DNA of 64,000 nt from Chersky-840 sp963838775 (GTDB taxonomy: Bacteria; Actinomycetota; Acidimicrobiia; Acidimicrobiales; UBA8190). The DNA lies in the NCBI GenBank assembly GCA_963838775.1, contig CAWISP010000034.1, forward strand, positions 94,704 through 158,703, given 5' to 3'. The position numbers were made by a program, and so were the translations under genes. The notes under the pieces are model-generated. The model worked only from the letters and a program-made list of their open reading frames with translations. It was not told the origin of the DNA and made no database searches. This document shows, in pieces, positions 1 through 9,243 of this stretch; position 1 is the first letter of the stretch, and every line of letters begins with the position of its first letter.

Positions 1-889
1 CCAGGTCGACGAGCTCCATCCCAAAGCGCAGGTCGGGCTTGTCGACGCCGAACCGGTCCAGGGCGTCGTGCCACGTCATGCGCTCGATGGCCGAAGGCGT
101 CTCGCCCACCGCCGCTTCGGTGGCGTCGACGACGGCCACGGTGACGGCATCCTGCACATCGCGCTCGGTGACGAACGACGCCTCGAGGTCGAGCTGGCTG
201 AACTCGAATTGGCGATCGGCGCGCAGGTCCTCGTCGCGCAGGCAACGGGCGATCTGGAAATAGCGGTCCATGCCCGCCACCATCAGCAGCTGCTTGGCGA
301 TCTGGGGGCTCTGGGGCAGGACGTAGAACTTGCCCCGGTTCAACCGCGACGGCACCGCGAACTCGCGAGCCCCTTCAGGGGTGGGGGTCCATAGCAGCGG
401 CGTCTCCACCTCGCAGAAGCCCTGGCGTACCATCGCCGCCCGCATGGCGCCGAGCACCCTGCCCCGCAGCCGGAGGTTGCGCTGCATGTGGGGCCGTCGC
501 AGGTCCACGAACCGGTACTTCAGGCGCACCGACTCGTCGACTTCGGCCCGGTCGTCGACGGGGAACGGCGGCGGTTCAGCCTGGGACAGGACCTCGACCT
601 CGACCGCGGTCAATTCGATCTCACCGGTGGGCAGCTCGGGGTTGACGGTGCCCTCGGGACGCAGGCGCACCGTTCCCCCGACACGCACCACCCATTCGCT
701 GCGGACGTCGATCGACCCGTCGACCACGCACTGGACGGTGCCGCTGTAGTCGCGCAGGTCGAGGAACGAAAGGTGCTCCCCGTGCTCGCGCCGTCTCGCC
801 ACCCAACCACACAGCGCCACGCGCGCGCCGACGTGCTCGGCCCGCAGCTCGCCGCACAGATGGGTCCGCATCCCGGTGGTGGATGTCAC
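1..889 (-). CDS. aspS: Aspartyl-tRNA synthetase, 3' end outside window
   Basis: Charges tRNA-Asp (in many actinobacteria also tRNA-Asn, followed by amidation) in the cytoplasm. The reverse strand from 889 reads an OB-fold anticodon-binding domain (about residues 10-110, with GWVARRREHG and FLDLRDYSG), then the class II core with motif 2 around FQIARCLRDEDLRADRQFEF. The C-terminal two thirds is cut off by the window edge. The GTG at 889 overlaps the hisS stop as GTGA, so the two are probably translationally coupled. An internal ATG at 871 (MRTHLCGEL) fits the usual AspRS N-terminus equally well. Last gene of the rel-hisS-aspS run, as in mycobacteria. Identity is secure; only the exact start is open. 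Confidence 0.95.
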   Translation of the reverse strand, partial: MTSTTGMRTHLCGELRAEHVGARVALCGWVARRREHGEHLSFLDLRDYSGTVQCVVDGSIDVRSEWVVRVGGTVRLRPEGTVNPELPTGEIELTAVEVEVLSQAEPPPFPVDDRAEVDESVRLKYRFVDLRRPHMQRNLRLRGRVLGAMRAAMVRQGFCEVETPLLWTPTPEGAREFAVPSRLNRGKFYVLPQSPQIAKQLLMVAGMDRYFQIARCLRDEDLRADRQFEFSQLDLEASFVTERDVQDAVTVAVVDATEAAVGETPSAIERMTWHDALDRFGVDKPDLRFGMELVDL

Positions 890-2163
890 TGATCTTCTTT
901 CGTCTCCGTCGCCGAACGCGTCGCCAGCCAGTCGACCACCGACGCCCGGGGCACGGCGACCTGAGGTCCCTCGTGGCGAAGGGGCCTCGCCGTCACGGTG
1001 TCCCCGGCCAGCTCTTCGGGACCCACGATGAGTGCGTAGCGGGCTCCCGAACGGTCCGCCTGTTTGAGCTGCGCCTTGAGCGAACGGCCATCGTAGGCGC
1101 GCACCGCCCCCAGCCCGGCCCGGCGAAACTGGGCGCACAGCCCCCGGGCCGCCCTTCCTCCGGTGACGTCCACGACGAAGGCGTCGGGAAGGGGTGGGTC
1201 CACGGCGAACACACCCTCGGCATCACAGGCGAGGAGCAGGCGCTCGATGCCGATGCCGAAGCCGATGCCGGGGCTCGGAGGACCGCCGATGGCCTCGGCC
1301 AGCCCGTCGTACCGTCCGCCGCCACCGATGGCGTTCTGCGCCGAGGTGAGCGACGTCGCCGCGAATTCGAAGGTGGTGCGCGTGTAGTAGTCGAGGCCGC
1401 GCACCAGTCGCGGCTCGAGGCGATAGGCCACGCCGAGCTCGTCGAGGCCCTCGCACACCCGGGCCAGATGGGCGTCGCACGCCTCGTGGAGGTAGTCGGT
1501 GATGCGCGGCGCCCCCTCGGTCACGGCTCGGCACTGCGGCCGCTTGCAGTCGAGGACCCGCAACGGATTGACCCGGTACCGCTCCCGATGCTCGTCGCAC
1601 AGCTCGGGGGCGTGCTCCTCGAGATACGCCAGCAACGCCGCCACGTAGACGGTCCGGCACTCACCGCACCCCATGGAGTTGAGCGCCAGGTCGACGTGGC
1701 CGAGCCCCAGCCACGCGTAGAGGTCGGCGGCGAGCGTGATCACCTCGACGTCGACGTCGGGGTCGTCGGTGCCGAGGACCTCCACCCCGAGCTGGTGGTG
1801 CTGCTTGTACCGGCCCGCCTGGGGACGCTCGTAGCGGAAGGCCGGGGTGACATACCACGCCTTCCACGGGACCGGGGGGTGGTGTTGGACGAAGGCCCGC
1901 ACCACCGAGGCGGTGCCCTCGGGCCGCAGGGCGACCTCGCGCCCGCCGCGGTCGGCGAACTCGTACATCTCCTTGCGCACGACGTCGCTCTCGTCCCCGA
2001 TGCCTCGCCGGAAGAGCTGGGCGTCCTCGAACATGGGGTTGAGCACGAGGCCGAAGCCGGCCCGCTGGGCGCGCCGGGCGAACTCGGCCACGAGCCGTTC
2101 CCAGCGCGCCGACTCGGGCCACAACACGTCGTGGGTGCCTGCAGGGGCGCGCAGCGGCGCCAC
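886..2163 (-). CDS. hisS: Histidyl-tRNA synthetase
   Basis: Class II synthetase that charges tRNA-His. Visible are the N-terminal APAGTHDVL motif, motif 2 (RPEGTASVVRAF, then FRYERPQAGRYKQHHQ), the histidine-binding LDYYTRTTFEF and GGGGRYDGL segments, and a C-terminal anticodon-binding domain. The reading frame stays open far upstream, but family length (about 420 residues) places the start near 2163. A GTG there follows GAGGGTGG at good distance; a second GTG at 2175 is possible. It lies 20 bases behind rel, and its stop codon overlaps the aspS GTG. About 425 residues, intact. Confidence 0.95.
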   Translation of the reverse strand: MAPLRAPAGTHDVLWPESARWERLVAEFARRAQRAGFGLVLNPMFEDAQLFRRGIGDESDVVRKEMYEFADRGGREVALRPEGTASVVRAFVQHHPPVPWKAWYVTPAFRYERPQAGRYKQHHQLGVEVLGTDDPDVDVEVITLAADLYAWLGLGHVDLALNSMGCGECRTVYVAALLAYLEEHAPELCDEHRERYRVNPLRVLDCKRPQCRAVTEGAPRITDYLHEACDAHLARVCEGLDELGVAYRLEPRLVRGLDYYTRTTFEFAATSLTSAQNAIGGGGRYDGLAEAIGGPPSPGIGFGIGIERLLLACDAEGVFAVDPPLPDAFVVDVTGGRAARGLCAQFRRAGLGAVRAYDGRSLKAQLKQADRSGARYALIVGPEELAGDTVTARPLRHEGPQVAVPRASVVDWLATRSATETKEDQ

Positions 2164-2183
2164 GTGATCGTCCACCCTCGGGC

Positions 2184-4427
2184 TCAGCCTTTCCGGCCGG
2201 GGAGGGTGCGGAAGGCGTCGAACACGCCGTCGAGATGCTTGAGCGAGCTGATGAGCGACTCCAGGTGTCCGGGGTCGGCCAGCTCCACGTCGAAGTTCAT
2301 CCGGCTGACGCGATCGGGCGAGGTCTGTGACGACGACGACACGATGTTGAGGTGGTGCTCCGAGACCACCCGCGTCACGTCGGACAGAAGACGCGAGCGG
2401 TCGAAGGCGAGCACCTCGACCGAGGCCACGAACACCGTCGTGCCCTCGCGGTCCCACTCCACCTCGATCAGCCGCTCCTCGCCCCCCGCCGCCAGCGCGG
2501 TGGCGTTGGCACAGTCGGCCCGGTGCACGCTCACGCCGCGCCCACGCGTCACGAAGCCGACGATCTGGTCGCCGGGGACCGGCGTGCAGCAGCGCGACAG
2601 CCGGACCATGACGTCGTCGAGGCCCTCCACGTAGACACCGACGGGAGACCCTCGCCGCGTGCGGGTCCGCAGGCCGGGCCCCACCGACGTGGGGAGCTGC
2701 TCCTCGCCGCCGCCGCCGCGCAGGTCGCGCGCCAGGCGCTGGGCCACCGAGCGCGCCGAGACGTGCCCGTCGCCGATCGACGCGTGCAGGGAGTCGAGGT
2801 CGACGTAATTCATGGCGGCCGCCAGGCGCTCGAGAGCGTTGGAGGCGGCCAGCTTCTGCACGGGCAGGCCTTCACGGCGAAGCGCCTTGATGAGCTCCTC
2901 CCGGCCGGTCTCCATGGCGTCTTCCCGGCGCTCGCGCGAGAACCACTGCCGGATCTTGTTGCGGGCCCGGGGCGACGCCACGATCTGGAGCCAGTCACGA
3001 GACGGCCCCGCCGAGGGGACCTTGGACGTGATGATCTCGACGGTGTCGGCCGACTGCAGGGGCGTGTCCAACGGGACGAGGCGACCGTTCACCTTGGCGC
3101 CGATGCAGCGGTGGCCCACCTCGGTGTGGATGGAGTAGGCGAAGTCGATGGGCGTCGACCCCGCCGCCAGCGCGATCACCTTTCCCTTGGGCGTGAAGAC
3201 GTAGACCTCGTCCTGCTCGAGGTCGAGCTTCAGGGTCTCGAGGAACTCGAGCGGATCGATGGTCTCCTGCTGCCAGTCCACGATGCGCTGGAGCCAGGCC
3301 ATCTCCGCCGTGGTGGCCGCGGCGCCGTCTTTGGAGTGCTCCTTGTACCCCCAGTGGGCGGCGATGCCGTACTCGGCGCGACGGTGCATCTCGTTGGTCC
3401 GGATCTGGACCTCGATGGGCTTGCCGTCGAGCCCGATCACGGTGGTGTGCAGTGACTGGTAGAGGTTGAACTTCGGGCTGTTGATGTAGTCCTTGAAGCG
3501 ACCCTGGACCGGGCTCCAGATGGCGTGGATCGATCCCAGCGCGGCCCAGCAGTCCTTTTCGGACTCGACGATGACGCGCAGGCCCACGAGGTCATGGATC
3601 TCGGCGAACTCCTTGCCGCGCACCACCATCTTCTCGTAGATGCTCCACAGGTGCTTGGGACGACCGGTCACGTCCGCCTTCACCCCCGACGCGCTCAGTC
3701 GCTCGCGCACCGCCACGAGCACGCGGGCCAGGTACTCGTCGCGCTCGGGGGCACGGGTGGCGACCATCTGCTCGATCTCGGCATAGCGCTTGGGATGAAG
3801 GGTGGCGAAGGCCAGGTCCTCGAGCTGCCACTTGAGCTCCTGGATCCCGAGACGGTGGGCCAGCGGCGCGTAGATGTCGAGGGTCTCCTGGGCCGTCCGG
3901 CGCTGCTTCCATTCCGGCATCACCGCCACGGTCCGCATGTTGTGGAGGCGGTCGGCCAGCTTGATGACGAGGACACGCCAGTCCGTCGCCATGGCCACGA
4001 GCATCTTGCGCACGGTGGCGGCCTGCTGAGCCTCTTTGGAGTCGAACTGCAGGCGGTCGAGCTTCGTGACCCCGTCGACGATGGCGCCCACCTCGGGACC
4101 GAACTCCTCGGTGACGAGCTCCAGGGTGAGCCCGGTGTCCTCGACGGCGTCGTGCAGCAGCGCCGATGCCACCGACCGGGCGTCGAGGCCGAGCTCGGCG
4201 ACGATGGTGGCCACCGCCACCGGGTGGGTGATGTAGGGCTCCCCGGTCTGGCGCAGCTGACCCAGGTGGGACTGCTCGGCGACCTTGCCGGCCCGGACGA
4301 TCAGCTTCCGGTCGGCGGCGCTGGACCGGGGCCGACGGGCGTCGTAGGCGGCCAGCACCCCCGCCACCAGGTCGTCGAGCATCGCCGGCCGGCGGAACGG
4401 CGCAGCCAGACGCTCGACGGTGACCAC
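2184..4427 (-). CDS. rel: Bifunctional (p)ppGpp synthetase/hydrolase
   Basis: Makes and degrades the stringent-response alarmone (p)ppGpp. The domain order is that of a full-length Rel: an HD hydrolase with the HDAVED motif (residues 92-97), a synthetase with GRPKHLWSIYEKM and the substrate loop RFKDYI, a TGS domain (DEVYVFTPKGKVIALAAG), a zinc-finger/RIS region and a C-terminal ACT domain. RFKD is the RXKD signature of bifunctional enzymes, not the EXDD of synthetase-only RelA, so both activities are expected. The start is GTG after GGTGAG. The actinobacterial neighbour apt, usually between secF and rel, is absent; secF lies 72 bases upstream. 747 residues, typical length. Confidence 0.96.
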   Translation of the reverse strand: MVTVERLAAPFRRPAMLDDLVAGVLAAYDARRPRSSAADRKLIVRAGKVAEQSHLGQLRQTGEPYITHPVAVATIVAELGLDARSVASALLHDAVEDTGLTLELVTEEFGPEVGAIVDGVTKLDRLQFDSKEAQQAATVRKMLVAMATDWRVLVIKLADRLHNMRTVAVMPEWKQRRTAQETLDIYAPLAHRLGIQELKWQLEDLAFATLHPKRYAEIEQMVATRAPERDEYLARVLVAVRERLSASGVKADVTGRPKHLWSIYEKMVVRGKEFAEIHDLVGLRVIVESEKDCWAALGSIHAIWSPVQGRFKDYINSPKFNLYQSLHTTVIGLDGKPIEVQIRTNEMHRRAEYGIAAHWGYKEHSKDGAAATTAEMAWLQRIVDWQQETIDPLEFLETLKLDLEQDEVYVFTPKGKVIALAAGSTPIDFAYSIHTEVGHRCIGAKVNGRLVPLDTPLQSADTVEIITSKVPSAGPSRDWLQIVASPRARNKIRQWFSRERREDAMETGREELIKALRREGLPVQKLAASNALERLAAAMNYVDLDSLHASIGDGHVSARSVAQRLARDLRGGGGEEQLPTSVGPGLRTRTRRGSPVGVYVEGLDDVMVRLSRCCTPVPGDQIVGFVTRGRGVSVHRADCANATALAAGGEERLIEVEWDREGTTVFVASVEVLAFDRSRLLSDVTRVVSEHHLNIVSSSSQTSPDRVSRMNFDVELADPGHLESLISSLKHLDGVFDAFRTLPGRKG

Positions 4428-4499
4428 CTACTCACCGTACCTGGCCGACCGGCCCACGCGGCACCCTTGGGCGCCCGAGTCGCCCCGGTGCGCGCCGTC

Positions 4500-5912
4500 C
4501 TACCGGCGTTTGCCGCCCTTCTTGGCGCCACCCTTGCCCTTGCGGGGCCGGGGCGGAGGACGCCGGGGCGTCGTGGCCCCACCGCCACCGGCGCGCCCGG
4601 TACCGGTGGCGCGGCCGGCGCCGTGGGTGCGGCTCGTCGCGCCGGACCGGCTCGTCGAGCTCTTCGCGTTGGGGGCGGGCACGGAGGCGACCTCGTCGTC
4701 ATCGAGGTCGAAGTCGGCGTCGCCCTCGTCGTCGGGCACGGGTCGGCGCGTGGCCGCTCCGGGGCGCAAGACGCCGGACTGGCGCCGGGCGGTGGGGCGT
4801 CCGGCGCTGCCCGACCCGGCCCGCGCCCCACCGGGCGAACCCGCTTGTGACAGCACCGCCGCCTGGCGCGGGGTGAGCAGCCCCGCGCCCTCGGACCGAC
4901 TCTCGAGCTTGCGCCGGATGTTGATGTACCGGACCTCGCGCTCTTTGAGGCCGGCCAACACGGGGGAGGCGATGAAGATCGACGAGTACGCCCCCGATGT
5001 GAGCCCGATGACCAGGGCCAGACCGAAGTACTGCAGCGTCGTCGCCCCCAGCAGCTGCGCCCCGATGACCAGGACCGCCAACACCGGCATGATGGCCACG
5101 AGCGACGTGTTGATCGATCGGGCCAGGGTCTGGTTCATCGACAGGTTGACGATGTCGGTGTAGGTCATCCGGCCCGTGCCGAACTGGCCCCGGCTGTTCT
5201 CCTTCACGCGGTCGAAGACGACCACGGTGTCATAGAGCGAGTACCCCAGGATGGTGAGCAAGGCAATCACGGTGTCCGGGGTCACCTGGAAGCCGGCCAG
5301 GGAGTAGACCCCGGCAGTGATGAGCAAGTCGTGGATCACGGCGATCAACGCCGCCATGGCCATCTTCCATTCGAAGCGGAACGAGATGTAGACCACGACC
5401 ACGACGAAGAAAACGAAGACGGCGATGATGGCCTTCTCCGAGATCTGGCTCCCCCAGGTGGGCCCCACGTCGGTGAGCGACACCCGGTTCGGTGAGATGT
5501 GGCCGAGACGGGCGAGCGCATTGCTCACCGACTGGATGTTGGCGGCTTTCTGGGAGGCGGTCTCCTTGGTCAGATCGGCCTCGACCTGCACGGTGGCGGC
5601 CGAGCCTTGTCCGAGGACCTCCACCGTGGCCCCGCTCACACCAGCGTTGGAGACGGCGGACTGGACCTCGTTCACCGTCGCGCCGTGGGCGGGAATCTCC
5701 CACGACGTCCCCCCTTTGAAGTCGATGCCCCAGTTGAAGCTCCTGGTTCCCATCGACACCACGCCCAGCACGATGATGAGCCCCGAGATGGCGAACCACC
5801 ACCGCCGTCTGCCTACGAAGTCGAACTTGGTCTCACCCCGATAGACACGGACAAAGGGGTTGGGACGGCCCACCTCGGAGGGTGCTTCGGGGGATTCGGT
5901 GACCGTGCTCAT
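4500..5912 (-). CDS. secF: Protein translocase subunit SecF with long basic tail
   Basis: Partner of SecD in the SecDF complex, which uses the proton motive force to pull secreted proteins across the membrane after SecYEG. It has an N-terminal membrane helix, the GIDFKGGTSWEI motif of the first periplasmic region, and five further helices with the conserved VFDRVKEN segment. The last 130 or so residues are a low-complexity tail: first acidic (PDDEGDADFDLDDDE), then Gly/Arg/Lys-rich, ending in KGKGGAKKGGKRR. The tail is not part of the fold and is predicted cytoplasmic, where it could contact ribosomes or acidic lipids (inference). The start ATG overlaps the secD stop as ATGA. 470 residues, longer than the usual 300-400. 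Confidence 0.95.
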   Translation of the reverse strand: MSTVTESPEAPSEVGRPNPFVRVYRGETKFDFVGRRRWWFAISGLIIVLGVVSMGTRSFNWGIDFKGGTSWEIPAHGATVNEVQSAVSNAGVSGATVEVLGQGSAATVQVEADLTKETASQKAANIQSVSNALARLGHISPNRVSLTDVGPTWGSQISEKAIIAVFVFFVVVVVYISFRFEWKMAMAALIAVIHDLLITAGVYSLAGFQVTPDTVIALLTILGYSLYDTVVVFDRVKENSRGQFGTGRMTYTDIVNLSMNQTLARSINTSLVAIMPVLAVLVIGAQLLGATTLQYFGLALVIGLTSGAYSSIFIASPVLAGLKEREVRYINIRRKLESRSEGAGLLTPRQAAVLSQAGSPGGARAGSGSAGRPTARRQSGVLRPGAATRRPVPDDEGDADFDLDDDEVASVPAPNAKSSTSRSGATSRTHGAGRATGTGRAGGGGATTPRRPPPRPRKGKGGAKKGGKRR

Positions 5913-7414
5913 GCGGCCGTCTCGCTTCCGACGGCCAGGCCTCGGGCCACTCCGATCACGCGGGCTTCGGTGATGCGCGCGCTGCGGCCCAGCAAGATGA
6001 CCAGGGGTCGAGTGAAGAAGAAGGTGGTGAACACGTCCAGCAGGGTGGACAGGCCCAAGAAGAAGGCGAAGCCGCGCACGGTGCCCACCGCCAGCAGGTA
6101 GAGGACGACCGCCGCCGCCAACGACACCAGGTCAGCGGCCAGGACGGTGCGGAAGGCCCCCCGGAAACTCCGGTCGACACTGGTTCGCACCGACCTCCCG
6201 GACCGGGCTTCGTCCTTGAGGCGTTCGAAGTACACGATGTAGGAGTCGACCGTGATCCCCACCGACACGATGACTCCCGTCACCCCCGATAAGTCCAGGG
6301 TCAGGTTCAGCGACGAATGCCCGAGGGCCGAGACGATGGTCCACAGCAGCGCGGCGGTGAGCATGAGCCCCGTCACCACCACGATCCCGAGCACCCGGTA
6401 GTAGAGGATCGTGTAGAGCAGGACCAGGGCCAGCCCACCGATTCCGGCCAGCAGCCCGGCCTTGAGCGAGGACTTCCCCAGGGTCGGAGAGACGGTCTCT
6501 TGGGTGAGGACATTCAGTTTCGTGGGCAGCGAACCGTAGTTGAGCTCCAGGGCGAGGGTCTTGGCCGTGGCCTGGGTGAAGTTGCCGCTGATCTCACCCT
6601 TTCCGCCGAAGGACGAAAAAGAGGCGTTGTTGGGCTGGATCAGCGGAGCCGACTCCACGAGGCCGTCGAGGTCGATCGCCACGTACTGGTGGAAGTTCTC
6701 CTGCGCCACGGTGTCCCACGGCGTGACCGCCTTCAGGGTGTAGCTCACCGCCCATGCGCTGATCGACGTGTCGAACACGGCGGTGGCCGACGCCACCGCA
6801 CTGCCCGGCAGCTGCGAGGGGCCGAGGACGAAACGCGGGTACTGCTGTGCACCGGCTAGCGGATCCGTGGGGAGCAACACGGTCGCTTTCGGATTGTCCT
6901 CGGAGGTCGACTTGTAGGGCCCGAAGGCCGGGTTGGGCGGGATGTTGTTGGCGGGTTGACCCGTGGACGTGTTCACCGCCAGGTTCGCTGCCGTCGTCGC
7001 GTACTGGCCGCACGAGGGCAGCGGCCCGGTCGGGGCGGCCGTCCCCTTGGCGGGGGCGCTGTAGGCCGGAGCCCCGCACAGCACGGGCCGGAAGTAGAGC
7101 TGCGCGGTCGTGCCGATCAGCTTGATCAGCGTCTGAGGGTCCTTCACGCCGGGGAACTGCACCACCACGTTGCCACCCTGGGAGTCGACCGTCGCGCCCG
7201 ACACCCCGGCTCCGTCGACGCGGTTGCGGATGATGTTGACGGTGGTGTCCATCTCTCCACTGGAGATGGCGTGCGCTGGCTTGTAGACGACTTCGGATCC
7301 CCCGGCCAGGTCGAGGCCCAGCTTGGGAGCCCAGCCCGCCCCGAGCGTGGCGGCGAACACGATGATGGTGATCCCGACGGTCACCACCAGGCTGATGACC
7401 AGCGACCGCTTCAT
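5909..7414 (-). CDS. secD: Protein translocase subunit SecD
   Basis: Larger half of the SecDF secretion motor. One N-terminal helix precedes the conserved LGLDLAGGSEVVYKP segment, followed by a large extracytoplasmic domain (P1) and five C-terminal helices with SGVTGVIVSVGITVDSYIVYFERLKDE, where the conserved acidic residues of the proton path lie. The P1 region contains a Pro/Ala/Thr-rich insert (about residues 115-185) typical of actinobacterial SecD. The start ATG overlaps the yajC stop (ATGA) and the stop overlaps the secF start (ATGA), so yajC-secD-secF form one tightly coupled unit. Confidence 0.95.
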   Translation of the reverse strand: MKRSLVISLVVTVGITIIVFAATLGAGWAPKLGLDLAGGSEVVYKPAHAISSGEMDTTVNIIRNRVDGAGVSGATVDSQGGNVVVQFPGVKDPQTLIKLIGTTAQLYFRPVLCGAPAYSAPAKGTAAPTGPLPSCGQYATTAANLAVNTSTGQPANNIPPNPAFGPYKSTSEDNPKATVLLPTDPLAGAQQYPRFVLGPSQLPGSAVASATAVFDTSISAWAVSYTLKAVTPWDTVAQENFHQYVAIDLDGLVESAPLIQPNNASFSSFGGKGEISGNFTQATAKTLALELNYGSLPTKLNVLTQETVSPTLGKSSLKAGLLAGIGGLALVLLYTILYYRVLGIVVVTGLMLTAALLWTIVSALGHSSLNLTLDLSGVTGVIVSVGITVDSYIVYFERLKDEARSGRSVRTSVDRSFRGAFRTVLAADLVSLAAAVVLYLLAVGTVRGFAFFLGLSTLLDVFTTFFFTRPLVILLGRSARITEARVIGVARGLAVGSETAA

Positions 7415-8010
7415 GTCTTGTTCTTGTCCTCGGCCTCGTCCGCGGCCGGCTCGTCCGCGTCGTCATGGTGCTCGGCGTCGGCGTGACCGCCAACAGCATT
7501 ATCGGTGCCGTTGGCGTTATCGGTGTGCGCGTCGACGTCGGTGTCGTCGGTGTCGGTGTCGGTGTGCGCGTCGGCGTCGGTGTCGTCGGCGTGATCGTCG
7601 TGCCCGTCGTCATCGGCAGGGCCGGGATCGGCGTCGGGGTGGTCGTGCTCGTACTCGTGGTACGCCCCGTGCGCCTCGTCCTCGTCGTGCTCGTCCCAAC
7701 TCGGGGTCTCGGTGGCCGGGTCGGTGATCCGCCGAGCGATGGTCGACCGCAGCACCGTGATACGGGTGCCGGGCGCCGTCTCGATGGTGACGCGGTCGGA
7801 CTCGACGTCGAGCACGGTCCCGAAGATCCCGGCTCCGGTCAGGACCTCGTCACCGGGGGAGAGCTCCATGAGCGTGTCGCGCTGGCGGCGCGCCGCCTGG
7901 GACCGGGGTCGGATGAAGAACATGTAGCCGACCCCGAAGATGACGATCAGGAACAAGAACGAATACGCCGAGCTGCCGCTGGTGGTCTTCGAGCTCGACG
8001 ACGCGGCCAT
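7411..8010 (-). CDS. yajC: YajC preprotein translocase subunit with His/Asp-rich tail
   Basis: Small membrane partner of SecDF. Residues 1-105 are ordinary YajC: one helix (YSFLFLIVIFGVGYMFFI), then the IRPRSQAARRQRDT linker and a compact domain with SPGDEVLTGAGIFGTVLDVESDRVTIETAPG. The rest, about 90 residues, is a tail made almost only of Asp, His, Glu, Thr and Ala in repeats such as DADAHTDTDTDD, ending in AEDKNKT. YajC is usually 85-130 residues, so 199 is unusual. The tail could bind divalent metals or be a disordered linker; nothing in the neighbourhood decides. The corresponding DNA is a run of GTC/GTCGGTGTCG triplet-like repeats (about 7500-7690). Confidence 0.93.
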   Translation of the reverse strand: MAASSSSKTTSGSSAYSFLFLIVIFGVGYMFFIRPRSQAARRQRDTLMELSPGDEVLTGAGIFGTVLDVESDRVTIETAPGTRITVLRSTIARRITDPATETPSWDEHDEDEAHGAYHEYEHDHPDADPGPADDDGHDDHADDTDADAHTDTDTDDTDVDAHTDNANGTDNAVGGHADAEHHDDADEPAADEAEDKNKT

Positions 8011-8127
8011 GACGGTGAGGACGGCGTGGAGGCTGGGAGTGATCAGTGGAATGGTGGGCTCCGGCTTTGAGAACGGCCGATGTTACTCCAGGCCTCCCCG
8101 GCGGCCCGGGCGGGCCTGGGCCCGGCC

Positions 8128-9243
8128 TCACCACAGCGTCGGGGCGGCTCCCTCGAGCTCCGCACCGGGGGCGGTCTCACCGAGGTGGGCGAAGGCTCGG
8201 GGCGTGGCCATCCGACCCCGGGGCGTCCGCTGGAGGAGGCCCTGCTGGAGGAGGTAGGGCTCGTAGGCGTCTTCGACCGTGTCGGGCTCTTCTCCCACGC
8301 AGTGGGCGAGGGTGATGAGACCCACCGGGCGCCCGTCGAAACGACGGCACAGTGCGTCGAGGATGGCACGGTCGACCTTGTCGAGCCCGAGCTCGTCGAC
8401 CCCGAAGAGCTCGAGCCCCTCGAGGGCGAGCGACGCCGTGATGGCGCCTTGGGCCCGCACCTCCACGAAGTCGCGCACCCGGCGAAGGAGCCGGTTGGCG
8501 ATCCGGGGGGTGCCTCGGGCGCGGGACGCGATGTGGCGGGCACCTTCGAGCTCCACGGCCACGCCGAGAATCCCGGCCGAGCGCACCACGATGCCCTGGA
8601 GGTCCTCGGGTGCGTACAGGTCGAGGCGCCCCACGAAGCCGAAGCGGTCGCGCAGCGGGCTCGTCAGCAACCCCGTGCGCGTGGTCGCCCCCACGAGCGT
8701 GAACCGGGGAAGGTCGAGCCGGATGGAACGCGCCGTCGGCCCCTTGCCGATGAGGATGTCGAGTTGAAAGTCCTCCATAGCGGGATACAGGACCTCTTCG
8801 ACGGGGCGGGGCAGACGGTGGATCTCGTCGATGAACAACACGTCTCCGTGCTGCAGGTCGGTGAGCAACGCGGCCAGGTCCCCGGCCCGGACCAGGGCCG
8901 GCCCCGAGGTGATGCGCAGCCCCACGCCCATCTCGGCCGCCACGATGCCCGCCAACGACGTCTTGCCGAGGCCGGGAGGCCCCGCGAACAACAGATGGTC
9001 GACGGGTTGCTCCCGCCGGCGGGCCGCCTCGAGCACGATCTCGAGGTGCTCGGTGAGCTGCGGCTGCCCGTTGAACTCGGCGAGGTGCCGGGGCCGGAGC
9101 CGGGCTTCGTCGGCGAGCTCGGACGGGTCGGGAAGGGGGTTCACGGGCCGCGCCAGGGTGTCGTCGGACGCCGACGCGGTCACGGGGACGTCCCCCGCCT
9201 GCGGAGCGGTGGGCGCCGACAGGACCTCGCGCCGGCCGTTCAC
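8128..9243 (-). CDS. ruvB: Holliday junction branch migration ATPase RuvB
   Basis: AAA+ motor that with RuvA drives Holliday junction migration. Walker A is GPPGLGKTSLA, Walker B is LFIDEIHRL, sensor 1 is GATTRTG, the arginine finger lies in LRDRFGF, and the C-terminal winged helix follows (GVDELGLDKVDRAILDAL). An N-terminal extension of about 35 residues precedes the conserved LRPRHLAEFNGQ. The frame is open upstream, but the GTG at 9243 overlaps the ruvA stop as GTGA and gives the normal length of about 371 residues. End of the ruvC-ruvA-ruvB unit. Confidence 0.96.
   Translation of the reverse strand: MNGRREVLSAPTAPQAGDVPVTASASDDTLARPVNPLPDPSELADEARLRPRHLAEFNGQPQLTEHLEIVLEAARRREQPVDHLLFAGPPGLGKTSLAGIVAAEMGVGLRITSGPALVRAGDLAALLTDLQHGDVLFIDEIHRLPRPVEEVLYPAMEDFQLDILIGKGPTARSIRLDLPRFTLVGATTRTGLLTSPLRDRFGFVGRLDLYAPEDLQGIVVRSAGILGVAVELEGARHIASRARGTPRIANRLLRRVRDFVEVRAQGAITASLALEGLELFGVDELGLDKVDRAILDALCRRFDGRPVGLITLAHCVGEEPDTVEDAYEPYLLQQGLLQRTPRGRMATPRAFAHLGETAPGAELEGAAPTLW

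Noticed and set aside
7500..7690. Triplet-like repeats as a regulatory or CRISPR-like array
   Set aside because: They simply encode the Asp/His/Thr-rich tail of YajC.
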